A DNA stretch of 64,000 nucleotides, taken from contig OY986973.1 of NCBI GenBank assembly GCA_963920575.1, forward strand, positions 10,760,607 through 10,824,606, given 5' to 3'. Under the pieces are notes generated by a model. It worked only from the letters and a program-made list of their open reading frames with translations, had not been told where the DNA came from and did not search any database. Every line of letters starts with the position of its first letter. Within the stretch, counting starts at the first letter, position 1. This DNA is from Narthecium ossifragum. Its lineage: Eukaryota > Streptophyta > Magnoliopsida > Dioscoreales > Nartheciaceae. A program made the translations under genes and the position numbers. This document shows positions 35,524 to 47,515 of this stretch, in pieces.

Positions 35524-37908
35524 TGTCGCGCCCCGACCCGCAGAACCCAGACCGGGCAGGGACACGAGGGGGAAAACCTACAACTACTAGCCTCAACTGG
35601 CGAAAACAGTTGAGACTAACGCACAGCTGGCGGAAACAGCTGACAACAGCTCAAGGCGGAAGCAAGTAACTACAACAACTATTAACATCTATTACAAAAC
35701 AGTAATAATAGAGTTAAACAGAGTTCTAGTACAACAAGGATCTACAAGGGATCAACAGTCCCCAGAAAAAGCTACAACACCCACCGGGGTCTCCACAAAA
35801 GCACAGACGAAACCATCCTGACCCTCAGACATGGTCAGGAGCTGGCGCGCCGCCACGAGATAGCCGACGGGGAAGCACCGGAGAGGAACTGGGACCCGCA
35901 CCTGCAAACAACACAGTCCAGGTAGGAATGAGCAACAACACAGTAGGGTCCTACTCTACCACTCTCGCTAAGAAGGCAAACCCAAACGAACCAACCCTGA
36001 AGCCAAGTACTGAGGCTTGCCAAGGATCCCATAAATCCCGTCAATAACTCGAAGGACTCCTGTCCCAAGTACGCCCCTCCGACAACCACTACTCAGGGGT
36101 GGACAACTCCGACAATCCCTGACACAGGGTGGACATGACGCTACTAGTAGGACATCCTTCTCCAAGCGGGATCTCCACACTTGGCGGAACGACCGAGGTT
36201 AAGACTACCATCTCTCAGTACTCCAAGCCACAGAGCCAACAGGACCCCTAACTCCTGACCAAAGACTAAGTCTAGCCATGGAGTCCATCGATCCCATCAA
36301 TGGTTCCCTCCCCAAGGTTTTCCGTCCAACGTACGTCCCTCCGATAGCCACTGCTCGAGGACTGGGCTACCTCCGACGGTCCTTGACACAGGGTGGGCCA
36401 GACGATACCTGTAGGACGCCCTTACCCGTGCTGGACACCAGCATGGGGACAGAAGTGGGGTAACGGCATTCACCACTTAGCCTCTAATCACCGAAGTCCA
36501 CGGGTCAACCCCACCAGTCTAGCCTAGCATGTCTAATGCACAGGAAGTAAGGCAGGATATTAAATAAAGCAGTAACATGTAACACAACAAAGGCACACCT
36601 TCGGCCTATTTATTCTAAGCACTCCCGAGGATCGTAACTTCCTTCGGTTCACCATAAAGCGGTAAAAGGGCATAACCCATGGCCCAGATATACTAAACAT
36701 TCCTGAGGGTTCATTACTCCCTCGGTTAACTACAAAGCAGTAAACAAACAAGCATGGTGAACAACATAGTAAGCCCCAAGGCAAAACCGTCAAAAACTAC
36801 TTACATGCGAAGCCCCGCGGGCAAAACCCTTGAAAACCCTCTCTGCTACTGAAGGATCGATCCCTTCCGAAGGAAGGATCGATCACTTAAGTAACAGTGA
36901 GCTTCCCTCACTGTCGAGACAAAGGAGATCGATCCTTCCTCCCAGGAAGATCGATCTTTCTCGAGACAGAGGGCGCCCTTCAAGTCGCACCAAGGAAGAT
37001 CGATCCTTCCTCCCAGGAAGATCGATCTTTCTCGGGACAAAGGGTAACCATGCTAACCCAGGCCCCATGATCGATCTTCTCCCATAAGAAGATCGATCAT
37101 TCGCTGGGCGTAGCAAGCCAACACATGAGGACCGATCCTTCCTCCCAGGAGGATCGATCCTGATGGGTTCCGGCGTACTTCCGGCTGGAAAACCGCCGGA
37201 AGAAGCAACCAAACCCCACCAAACTTGGTGAGCTGGTAGATCTAAGCATCACGAAGCTACTCAAGGCTTCAAAATCGGAAAACATCAACTCCACAAGGAG
37301 ATCTAAGCAAAACAAAACCCAGATTTCAAAACCCTAATAAATAAGCCAGAGTTTTGAGTGAGAACCCTACCTCCTCAGAGCAGCTTCAATCCGCGAGGCC
37401 AAGCCTAGGATCTTCCTCACGGAGGGAGAACGGCAAAGAGGAAGCTCTCAGCCGGAACAGGGGAAGCCGAGCTCTCGCGAGGAGGAAGAAGGAAGAAGAG
37501 AAGGAAAGGGAGGAGGAGGGGAAGGGGTAAGGCCGGGGGAAAGCCGGCGAAGGCTGGGGAAAGGCGAAGGAGGGGAGCAAAAGTCTCCCCTCCCCTGACA
37601 GGGGAAGCGACGGCCACCGTCATGGCCGTCCTTCGAAAGCCACCGCCAACAACTTCCAGGCACAGGTAGGATCGATCCTCCTCGACCAAAGGATCGATCC
37701 TCTCTGCCCAGAAGGGCCAACCTGGCCTGGAATACGGGCCCAAGCCCAGAACTTCCGAACCTGGTTCCACCTAACCTTTCTAACAAACACAAGCACCAAA
37801 CAAGGTCTGTGTGTGCACACCCAGTGTGAAACAACCGCCAAGGCGCAATTTCCCAAATTGCCCTTGGGCCAACAACAAGCCACGGGGATAGAGGGACGGG
37901 TCCTCACA
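35524..37908 (-). mobile_element. Solo LTR 'B3' nested in B4
   Basis: TGTCGCGCCCCGACCC to GGGTCCTCACA, 2,385 bp, perfect target duplication CTACC (35519-35523 and 37909-37913). GATCGATC clusters at 36853-37160 and 37668-37700, with AGATCGATCT and GGATCGATCC forms. Confidence 0.93.
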
Positions 37909-39210
37909 CTACCGAACCTCGGTCCTAGGGCTAAGTCCGAGCTTCCAGCCTCGGGACGGCGACCCACAGATCACCCACGCCCTAACCAATGCAACTAATG
38001 CACAACAGGAAATGCATGTCATGAACATACACAGATAAGAAGTAAAGCATGCAACAGTATGACAAACATCATATAAGTCAACCAGATCGCTGCAGCGGTA
38101 CCACCGACCGCTGCCACCCGATCCGCAGCGGGTCCCGGCATTATGACTGTACCGTGGACTCCTGCAACGGGAAGCAACCCCGAAAACCACTGATGAATAG
38201 TAGAAAATATAATATTATAATCCGACTTATAATATTATATTCAAACCACCAAAAGTTCTCTACTAGAGGTTGATTGACCCCGTCGATCCGACGTCCAAAC
38301 GACGTCGGATTCGAGATCCAACTTAGCCAGCCACCAGTAGATGTATATACCAGGATCAACATATCCAAAATCCAAAATCCATAATCATCCAACGGTTGCA
38401 TTAACGGGAAAACACTAATCAAAACCGCTAATCAAACTAACTTACCAATTAATTGCTACAACGCAGCCCTCCAGTAAACAATTCATAACAAATCATAGGA
38501 AAATCGAAAAATTATGAAAGCAATTGGGTTAGAGAGTAGATTCAAAGATCTACAACTCTTATGTTCATCGCAACCCAAGATCATGTACGTATCGGCCGAA
38601 AAACTCGCCGCAAGCCGGCTGTTCTTCAAGAACAGCAGAAACCAGAAAATCCGAGCTTAATCATGCATAAATCTAACTAAGATCTCAACCAAAGCTTATG
38701 AAATCTATATCAGAAATTCTACTAGGCATGAGGAAACCAACAAGACAAAAATCAACAAGATCCAACGGCTAGATCTAGAGAAACCCATTAAAGAACACAG
38801 TAGGTAGAAGAACCTACCGAATAACGCTTTCCTCGACTGATCCCTCGCAACCAGACACCAACAAGCCTCCAAACCACACCAGGAGCCTTCCTCTCATTGC
38901 CACGGATCCAACAAGCCTTAGAACACCCAAAATAATGGTCGGAGGAGGGAGAACGGAGGAGAAGAAGCTCCTCGGCGGGAAAAGGAGAGAAAACAGAGCT
39001 TTTGGGTGAGGAGAAAGAAGAAGAAGAAGAAGAAGAAGAAGAAGAAGAAGAAGGAAGGAGGGGAAGGAGAAAAGGAGGAAAAGGGGGAGGGGACAGCCGG
39101 AAAAGAGGGGAGAAAGGTGAAGGAGGGGAGGGAAAGTCCTCCCCTTCTGACAGGAGAGAGCGACGGCCAACGGCGGCCGTCCTTGCGAAGCAGAAAAGCC
39201 ACCGACGCGA

Positions 39211-39392
39211 GTCCGATCGATCGCTCCAAGGAGCGATCGATCGCTTGCGCCCCGGATCAATCCCACACCAAGTCGGATCGATCCGACACAGGCTGGATCG
39301 ATCCAACACCAAGTCGAATCGATTCGAGCGGTCAAAAACCCACCAACTTGCTCACGAGTCCGATCGATTGCTCCAAGGAGCGATCGATCGCT
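39211..39392. repeat. GATCGATC palindrome array of B4
   Basis: Sites here are mostly GCGATCGATCGC, TCCGATCGATCGC and CGGATCGATCCG, whereas the same LTR position in B2 carries AGATCGATCT sites. Confidence 0.85.
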
Positions 39393-40627
39393 CAAGGGTC
39401 GTCAGCTGCCCAAAGGCAAGCCTCCGCGCGCCCGAGCTGGGATCTTCCGATCCCGGGTCCACCTAGCCATTCTAAACAAGCACTAACACAAACAAGGCCA
39501 GTGTGTGCACACGCGGGTGTGAAACAAACCAACAAGGCGCAATTTACCAAATTGCCCTTGCGGTCTACAACGAGCCACAGGGGTAGAGGGACACGTCCTC
39601 ACAGCCTCAATGCCCCTCGACCTTCCTCCTCATCGAGATCTCTCCTACCATAACTCCTCCATGCATGACGCAGATGTCCGTGTGATGCGATGAGCGGTCG
39701 CAGCACATGATGTTGGTACGCCTTAGAGAACATGGCGTTGCTCTGTTCTTGATAGTGAAGTGAAGAGTTGAATATCTACTACAAAAGAGCATGAGAGAGG
39801 AAGAGAGGAGGTGAGAATGATAATGGTGATGGTGATGACGAATAAGTGAGCTGCTTGGTGGCCTTCAGCAGCTCCACCGCCTGCGTCGGCGTCAATATAC
39901 TCTCCACCAGCTCCCTCACCGTCTTTATCCTCAACTCGTCCGCTGATGAGACGTGAAAAGTGTCGCGGCTTAACGCGCCCGATCAAAATTACAAATTTAT
40001 AATCAAACTCCTAACTAACTACCTTTTGGGGTAGCTAGTGGTGAGTCCAAGTCGATCCACTGGGAAGAAACTAGGATTGAAGCAGAATACTAAGCATGGT
40101 CATCTACCAAGAAGTTGGAAAAAAGATTTAGATTTGGGTTTTTAACTAGACTAGACCAAAATTAATGCAAAAAGGTGATAAAATATGAAGAAAGACCAAG
40201 GGATTCTTAATCAATAACAAGGGTTCTAATAGTTCTTCCTAAGACAAGGGTCTGTTCGACAATAAAATCGAGATCTCGGGGGAACGAGATTTGTTAATTT
40301 TATTGTGATCAAAAGTTTGAATTACATGGTGAGATTTGCGGGAACGACACTCCTGAGTTCCCAATATCATCACAAGCTGCAGATCCTCTTTTCCTTGGGA
40401 AACTGCATACCGATGATGAGATTGGCAACCCATCAATTACAACCCAAAAGGGAAAACCCCTGATTAAGGATTCGGGCCTTAAATTCCGTTACATCCAAAA
40501 TGAAAAATAAGAAGGGGAAGAAGAAAGGAAATAGAAAGATCTTGGGTGAAGGCTTAGGCCTTCAACCTGCACCTTCATTGCCGATGAAGAACCCTTGAAT
40601 CTCTTGCTTTGGACTTTTGGTTTGATG

Positions 40628-40765
40628 GCACGATCTTCAAGGAAATAAGTTTTCTTCTTCTATCTCTCGGCGTCTTCAAGGAAATAAGTTTCCTTCTTGG
40701 CGTCTTCAAGGAAATAAGTTTCCTTCTTTGCGTCTTCAAGGAAATAAGTTTCCTTCTTCTCCAAG
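40628..40765. repeat. Four tandem copies of an approximately 30-bp unit in C2
   Basis: Each unit contains CTTCAAGGAAATAAGTTTCC, itself an inverted repeat (AAGGAAA..TTTCCTT). Units 2-4 are almost identical; unit 1 is followed by a short unrelated spacer. Confidence 0.9.
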
Positions 40766-41544
40766 CCTCTTTCTGGCCTTTCCAAGCCTTCTTCGACCTT
40801 TTTGCCTTCCCCCCTCCCCTCTATTTATAGGTGTTAAAAGGAGAAGTTTTGGCGGAATTGTCGAATTTTGAAAAGTTGTTAGCGTGAGAAGCATCTCACG
40901 GCTGAGAGAATGCATGCATGCATCTCACGGCTGAGAAGAGATTGAATTTGTTGGGAGGCTCTATGTTGTTCCTTTGGAACTTTTATCTTAAGATAAACCC
41001 CAATGAACTTGGCAATGCTGTTGGAGTGAGAAGCAGCTCACGGTTGAGAATCTGGGATGAGATGAGATCTTCTCATTTATTTGATTACTTTTTTAATCCT
41101 TGGAAACACGTGTGCGTAGGAGGGCTGCTGAGGAGAGATCAATTTGTTGGGAGGCATGGATGTTGCTCCCTCAGAACTCTATCCTTAACCTACACCCTAC
41201 TTCAATTAGGTGATGCCACGTGAGGTTTGTTGGGAGGCATGGTATGTTGCTCCCTTCGAACTTTCATCTTAAACTACACCCTACCCAATTATATGATGCC
41301 ACGTCACATTTTATAATGCAGAAAGCTAGGACGTAGGTTGGTTAGGCTGATTTTGGATTTGAATTTTGGACGGGGAGTTGAGATTTGGGTGGTTAAGAAG
41401 GTAGGATTTAGGTAGTTTAGATTTAGGATTGGGCATATCAAATATATTTGAATTCGAATTCGAATCATGAATTTGAATTTCAAATTTTACATACTTGTTC
41501 AAATTTTTGAATATTTTATTGAATTTTCAAATATTTGAACATGT

Positions 41545-42130
41545 CGTAGACAATTTACCCTGATGCCCTTGGGCAAGGGGGTAAATGTAAATTACCAAAA
41601 TACCCTTTTTATCGGTCATATATGTTTTTGGACCGAAATACCCCCAAAGCAGGTAGAGGTGCCCTTACATATATCTTTTGGACCATTATACCCCTAGAGG
41701 TTTAAAATGACCAAAATACCCTTGGCCCCCATGGCTTGTGTAGGATGCCATCAAAGCTTTTAAGAAGGCTGATATGAAGATAAAATTACCAAAATACCCT
41801 TTTGGCACTTTGATTGATGTAGAGTCCATATATGTTTTGGACAATAATACCCCTAAAGTAGATGATACTTTAAAGGGTGGAGCATATTTGTCGTGTGTAT
41901 GTGGAAAATATGCATTTACAGTAAATGGCCAAAATACCCTTGAAGGACTAAATGACCAAAATACCATTTTTCATGTTTTTGGTTTATGTAGGATGCCTTC
42001 AAAACTATCATGAACTATTTTGGAATGTTGTAGTTAGATCAAGCCTATATTTGGCTAGAATGACCAAAATACCCCTAGAAGGAAAATTTTACCGAAATAC
42101 CCTTTATGCTTCCGGTTTGTGTAGGCTACT
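41545..42130. repeat. Dispersed ACCAAAATACCC repeats in C2
   Basis: At least eight copies of (G/T)ACCAAAATACCCnT, several linked to TTTGTGTAGGATGCC at similar spacing, suggesting a degenerate repeat unit of about 120-150 bp. Confidence 0.7.
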
Positions 42131-43105
42131 TTCAAAACCATGAAGGGTCACACATAGAGCAGTGTATGTGTGCTCTTGGTGTGTTTGAACTTTATTGTCT
42201 GATAACATGTCTTTGAAGAATGTCTGAGAAAAGTAGGGGTAATTTCGTAAATACCCTCAAATTTGACCTTAGTCAAAATTGGTGTCTACAGCCTCCTCAA
42301 ATTGAATGGTTAAATCCAAATGTCGATAGGCGAATGGCTAGTTCCACCTATCGCTCGACGAGGCTCGAGTTAAGATCCCTCATCGACAAGAGCAAACATC
42401 TAATGATCGGCTACCGAATGATGAGTTGCGATCGCCGCTAACAAATCCTCTAATTAGGATGGATTCGTCGCAAGAGAAATAACGTGGTATGGATCTAGGT
42501 GTGATAGCGAGGTGGTTCTAGCATCTCGCTGGCCAAAATCACAATGATAGGATGGGTGGAGGGTTAGGAATAGATTGGTGGTGGTTCTAGCACCACAATC
42601 TAGTCCAATCTTGGATTAGAATCCTTCACCATGAGAGAATCCATAGTTCTAGCATGAATCCCTCTCACGAGAGGTTCCATCCAAGCCCTAGCATACAAGA
42701 GACCTAGATCTATGACACAATAGGGCAATCCAAGCATCCAAGAATGAAAACAACACCAAATTCATATAGAAATTAAATCCAATCCATACAGCCATTCAAT
42801 AGAGTAGCATAAGCCCTAAATCCTAGGATTCCTTAAAAGAAACCCTCATTACATCATAAGAATCCATAAGCTAATTTAGTGACTCATCTTGGGGGTTTGA
42901 TCCGTGGAGGGAGGTTGATGACGCTCTCCTTCCATGGATCTCCTCCAAAAAGGTCTTATTCTAAGTTGGGAAAGAAAAGTTTAGAAGAGGAAAGGCTGAG
43001 AAAAAGTCCAAGAGAAGATCCCCAAAATTCCCCCAAAGGGGCCTATTTATAGCTTCCAAGCATCCCCCACTCGGATTAGATCTGGACCGTTGATTTTGTT
43101 CAGCT

Positions 43106-43555
43106 GGCACATAAAGATCGATCTTTATAGGATAGAAGATCGACCTTTCTCTTCCGTGTGCTTGATGCGCCCGTGGAAGATCGATCTTCATCTATAGGAA
43201 GATGAAGATCGATCTTTGTTCTTCACTGGTGGCTGCATCCCGATGCAGATCGATCTCCCTATGATGTGAAGATCGATCTTCTTCGCTTCCCGTGCTCTTC
43301 AGCTCCATAAGGTGATCGATCTTCTTGTCCTTGGAATTGTTGTGCTCTGTCATCACTTTTGCACATAAAAGATTGATCATTACCTAGAGGAAGATCGATC
43401 CTTCGAAAACTTGCGCTCTGTCCTTGAAAATGCACATATAGGATCGATCTTCTCATGATGGGAAGATCGATCTTTGTTATTCAACCTGGATTTCTTCTTG
43501 ATGTCTTTAAAGGATCGATATTCTTCAATAGAAGATCGATATTCGTTGTACTGAA
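43106..43555. repeat. GAAGATCGATCTTC palindrome array of C2
   Basis: About nine exact GATCGATC cores plus variants, mainly as AAGATCGATCTT. On the minus strand the array ends about 60 bp before TATAAATAG (43043-43051). Confidence 0.85.
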
Positions 43556-43987
43556 CTTGCCCAAATGTATTCGTTTTAGCTCCAAACTTGATCTAATCCT
43601 CTTAGAGGGCTCTTGTACCTATAATGGGGTAATGGTAGTCGATAAGGCATTGCTCGAAGACTAACAAGGCCAAATTGAAGGGGTGATTTGTGCACTTTTC
43701 ACGTCTTATCATCCGCCTCCCCCAGCAGCGTCCCCAGCAACTCCTTGCACCCTCCCATCGCCACCGCCACCTCTTTATCCTCGTGCTCACCACCATCATC
43801 ATCGTGGTTTGATCTCTTCCTCCCCTTTGCCAGTCCTTTCGCCGGTCCATGGCGATTTGGAGGAGAGGCTTATCAGAGACGTCCTCCTGGAGAGTGGCAT
43901 GGAGGTAAACGGATGCAAAATCACTCACGTGCGCCCATGTGAGCGGTTTCCCATCAAATTATAGTAACGGAATCGGGGATCGGAACT

Positions 43988-44095
43988 AAATTTCACTTAA
44001 TTTATAACTTGATGGTATCGAATTGCAAATCCCAAACCTGGTGGTACCAAAGTGCAATTATGGGAAAGTGCAGGGTATCTGTATGCAAAAATCAC
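43988..44095 (-). repeat. Right terminal inverted repeat of the MULE
   Basis: Inverted partner of 33928-34035; followed by the duplicated target TAAACACTT. Confidence 0.75.
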
Positions 44096-44163
44096 TAAAC
44101 ACTTAGTCATAATTTTAATGCAAGGTTTCTTGTCCATCTTATATGTATACTAGTGTGGTGTCC

Positions 44164-46534
44164 TGTCACACCCCGACCCAGAAAACCCATCCAGGACGGG
44201 GAGTGAGGGTTCCCATCACTATTCATCATCAACCGGCGCGGTACAAAGCGGAAAAGATAGTTAATCTAAACAAATGTATTCCAGAGGCTAAACAGATTTA
44301 ATCATAATTTAACATCAAGTTGTACAATTTCAAAATTCCAATATACAGATTTATACAACATCCCAAAAGTCCTCAAAATGTTACAACATATACATATATA
44401 TCAAAAGGGGTACAACAGTTAATCCTCCAGCAACCTCAAGCGCCTCTAGATGTACTCGCGCCGCCAAAAGCCGAACCTGCTGGCTCCACTGAGGAAGAAC
44501 TGCCGCCTGCACCTGCAAACGCAGCCCGGGTAGGAGTGAGCGATAAGCTCAGTAGGGTTCTACTCTACGGCACACTGAAGGGAGGAAAACAACAACAGAG
44601 TTGTCTCCCAGCTCAAGTCTAACAGATGCCACGGGTCCCACAGCCCTGTCGACTCCCCAAGGGATCCTACTCTTCTCAACCGACCACGCTGGGAAACTCA
44701 ACCAACACGCTGGGAGGAAAGAACCGAAACCAGTAGGATCACCATTACCCAGCAGGAAACCACTGCCTGGGGACCATGTCAGGGACGTCGACACCCATCC
44801 TTAGAACTTAGCTTCGGAAGACAACCCGACCTCTAAACCTCAACAATGATCAGAGTCAACTAGCGTGAATCCTCAAAAGACATGAGACTTGATCAAACAA
44901 TCACACCCTACTCCTGACTACCCATCCACGGTCCTAAGGCTAGATCCGAGCTACCCGAAGCCTCGGATCGGCGACCTAAACCATCGCCCGCCTAACCTCA
45001 AATGCCTCTAATGCATACAATGCATGAGCCTAGGCAAACATCTATCCTAGATGTCTCTACATGCCACATCAACAGTTATAGGTTCAACAGATATACAATA
45101 GCCCTCAGCACTCACCGGCAAGGGCTAAGGTTCCACAATTCCTCAGTAGCTAGCACTCATAGCTAGCTAATGGCTAAGCAAACAACCAAGCACATAACTA
45201 CAATCAATCATGTATTAATTGCAAGTAGAACCATAGGTTTTCTAAAAAGGAAGAACATTTGAATCAATCTCAAACCAAATGGAAATCCTTTGAAAACCTC
45301 ATCAAATCCCCCTACATGCTTCCCAACATGTTTAGATACTAATCCCCCATCAAAACCATTCCAGAAATACCTGAAAACCAAGTTCAACGGGTCACGGACG
45401 ATGTCACGGTCGATCCGGGGATCGACCGTGAGGCCACGGACTATGCCACGGTCGATCCGGCGATCGACCGTGAGACCCATGCGAAGAAAACCAAGGGCGA
45501 CGGTCGATCCACCCATCGACCCTGAGAAGCCCAAAACCAAACAACGCCTGACGGTCGATGCGACGGTCGACCGTTAGGTAAATGGCGAAAAGGAGGAACT
45601 CCCACGGTCGATCCATGCATCGACCCTGGGAGGCTAAAATCCCGACAGAGCCCGACGGTCGATGCGACGGTCGACCATCAGGCCCAGAAAGGGTAAAACA
45701 ACACTTGACGGTCGATGCACCGATCGACCGTCGAGCCTTGGCACAGTTCATCAGAACAGTGCCGGAAATCCATTTCTTTGGATTTCAAGTATCAAATCAC
45801 GTTGGAATAAGATGAAATCTTGCAAGCAAGTATATTTAGTAAAGGAGAAGCTAATGGAGTGAAGAAATCCAGTTTTCGACGGTTAAATCTCTTATCTAGG
45901 TACAAATGGACAAAAACCGACAAAACGGCGATAATTCGGAAACCAACCGTTCAAATACTGAAATCTCAACGTAGGAATACAGGAGCTACAAACCATTCTA
46001 ACATGTATTCCTACAGCGAAAGTGCAATAATCCTATCCTAGGAGAACCCGATCCAAGGATCGAGGTAGAAACACCTACTTGAGCAAGTAGGGTAGCTCCT
46101 CCACGCGTGCCACCAGCCGACCCGCCAAGATCCAAGCTCCGAAAGCCAAAGTCTCCAACCCTAGCTCAGCCGAAGGAGAGGGAGAGAGAGAGAAGAAAAC
46201 GACAGGAGAAGAAGAGAAGGAAAGAGAGAAAGAGACAGGCCTTATATAGAAATTCCAAATCTATCTCAGCCGTCCAAATCGATCTTTCCCGATCGAGCTC
46301 CGATCCTCCGATCGGACGCACCCTAGGGATTCTAATCAAACACATACATCAATCAAGGTCAGTGTGTGGAACGCGGGTGTGAAACCGACCACCAGAGGGC
46401 ATATTTACCAAAATGCCCCCGGGGTCCAAAACCGCCACACGATTGCCTGATCGTGCCCGACGCGGAACCAAACCAACAGGAAACCGGCTCCCGACCCACG
46501 TGGTCGAGTCAGGTCTGAGGGACAGGCCCTCACA
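44164..46534 (-). mobile_element. Solo LTR 'A3' (Tekay/Del-like)
   Basis: TGTCACACCCCGACCC to AGGCCCTCACA, 2,371 bp, perfect target duplication TGTCC (44159-44163 and 46535-46539). Palindrome array 45392-45735. Confidence 0.93.
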
Positions 46535-47515
46535 TGTCCAGCTATGCGTCGGGGGTAATTCTCCACCCTTTGATTCAAAGCATTTCCACCGTTAGATGTA
46601 AGTTTATCCACATGCTGCCTCTTATAAGGTCAACTAGTGGATTCCCATGCCCTGTTATGATTTTTCAATTATGTGTTGGGGTGTTTGTTCTGCACCCTCA
46701 GATTGAATGCATTTCCGTTGTCAGATTTAAATTTATTGGTAAATAACACTGTACTCCCTCTTAGTTTTGAAAATTGTCAATTTAAACCTTATGTTTTAAA
46801 ACATGACAAATTGAACCCGGTGGTTTTCAAACCGTCGATTTGGACCCAAGCGGCAGATGGCGTCTACCCAACCGGAAAACTGGGTAAAATAGGTCATCTG
46901 ACCGGTTTTGCTCATCTTCCCTCTAAATCTCCCCGTTAGTTCGTAAAATGGGATAGGGTTTTGCTCGTTCGACCTCTAAATCCCCTCAAAAGCCGACCCC
47001 CACCGCTCTTTCGCCGAATTTCTCACTGTCAATGAGGCTAAATGTTAGGTAAGTTCTCCCCATCCTATTGTTTTCTATTATGGATTTTTTAAACACTCTC
47101 GCGTGCCCTATCATTGGTAATATACGTCCTTTGGGGACTGGACCCGATGATCATGCAAAATGGCAATTTTAGGTTGTTTAATTTTACTTTCCATGATGAT
47201 GATTAAGCATGGCTTTGAATGGATGACCTAGATTACCCCAATATCAAGGTTTGTTGACTTTGGATGATCATCACCTATGTATTATAGTGGTTCCAGTGAT
47301 GTTTACATATGTTACATGTTATTTAATCATGTTAAATAATCTCACATCATGCTAATTAGTCATCAATAAGTTCGATGCAAGTGATGGATTGACGTTGAAC
47401 CATATGTTCTACGTAAAGTTGTGGTTCCGGTGATATTTGCATGTCCTCCATGACGCATGTCCTTTTTTATTCTCATGTTTTAGTTTAATCTCGCTTCATG
47501 ATTGGATGGTTGTCA
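46535..47515. other. Intergenic DNA between solo LTRs A3 and A4, no gene
   Basis: A diverged two-copy repeat: 46540-46615 (CATTTCCACCGTTAGAT) and 46668-46742 (CATTTCCGTTGTCAGAT). At 46738 GGTAAATAACACTG resembles the inverted GGTAAATTACAG at 52514, possibly the old ends of the MULE whose transposase lies at 49.9-51.1 kb; no target duplication could be matched. Confidence 0.45.

Larger units (their letters stand above)
34712..39603 (-). mobile_element. Solo LTR 'B4' (Tekay/Del-like), split by B3
   Basis: Reads TGTCGCGGCCTGACCC to CGTCCTCACA on the + strand (B-type ends inverted). Perfect target duplication GCCTC (34707-34711 and 39604-39608). Without B3 it is about 2.5 kb. A (GAA)n run lies at 39008-39053 and GATCGATC sites at 39211-39392 with flanks unlike those of B1-B3. 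Confidence 0.92.
39944..43711 (-). mobile_element. Solo LTR-like insertion 'C2' (Athila-like class)
   Basis: The + strand reads TGATGAGACGTGAAAAGTG at the left and CACTTTTCACGTCTTATCA at the right, with a perfect target duplication TCCGC (39939-39943 and 43712-43716). The termini are 19-bp inverted repeats of each other with one mismatch. At 3.77 kb it is longer than the other C-type LTRs and has two TATAAATAG boxes on the minus strand (43043-43051 and about 40822), so it may be composite. No coding region. Confidence 0.75.
39843..43880 (-). pseudogene. DOG1-domain gene fragment captured by the MULE, interrupted by C2
   Basis: With C2 and one TCCGC copy removed, the minus strand reads through 43.88-43.71 kb into 39.94-39.84 kb: GGCKELLGTLLGEADELRIK, then TVRELVESILTPTQAVELLKA and TKQL. 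The ADELR..T.REL...LTP.QAVE.L pattern is the C-terminal part of the DOG1 domain (seed-dormancy DOG1-like and TGA-type proteins). No start or complete domain is present and the frame runs out after TKQLTYSSS. This is a gene fragment in a transposon, not a working gene. Confidence 0.65.
33928..44095. mobile_element. Mutator-like element (Pack-MULE type) carrying gene fragments
   Basis: The ends are inverted repeats of about 110 bp. GGGATTTTTGCATTCTGG at 33928 faces GTGATTTTTGCATACAG on the opposite strand at 44095, and both continue with GGTTTGGGATTTGCAATTCG. The flanking 9-mers are TAAATACTT (33919-33927) and TAAACACTT (44096-44104), one mismatch, the 9-bp duplication length of Mutator elements. 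No transposase inside. The interior holds GC-rich gene-like pieces and a DOG1-domain fragment. B4 (with B3) and C2 inserted later; without them the element is about 1.5 kb. Confidence 0.8.
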
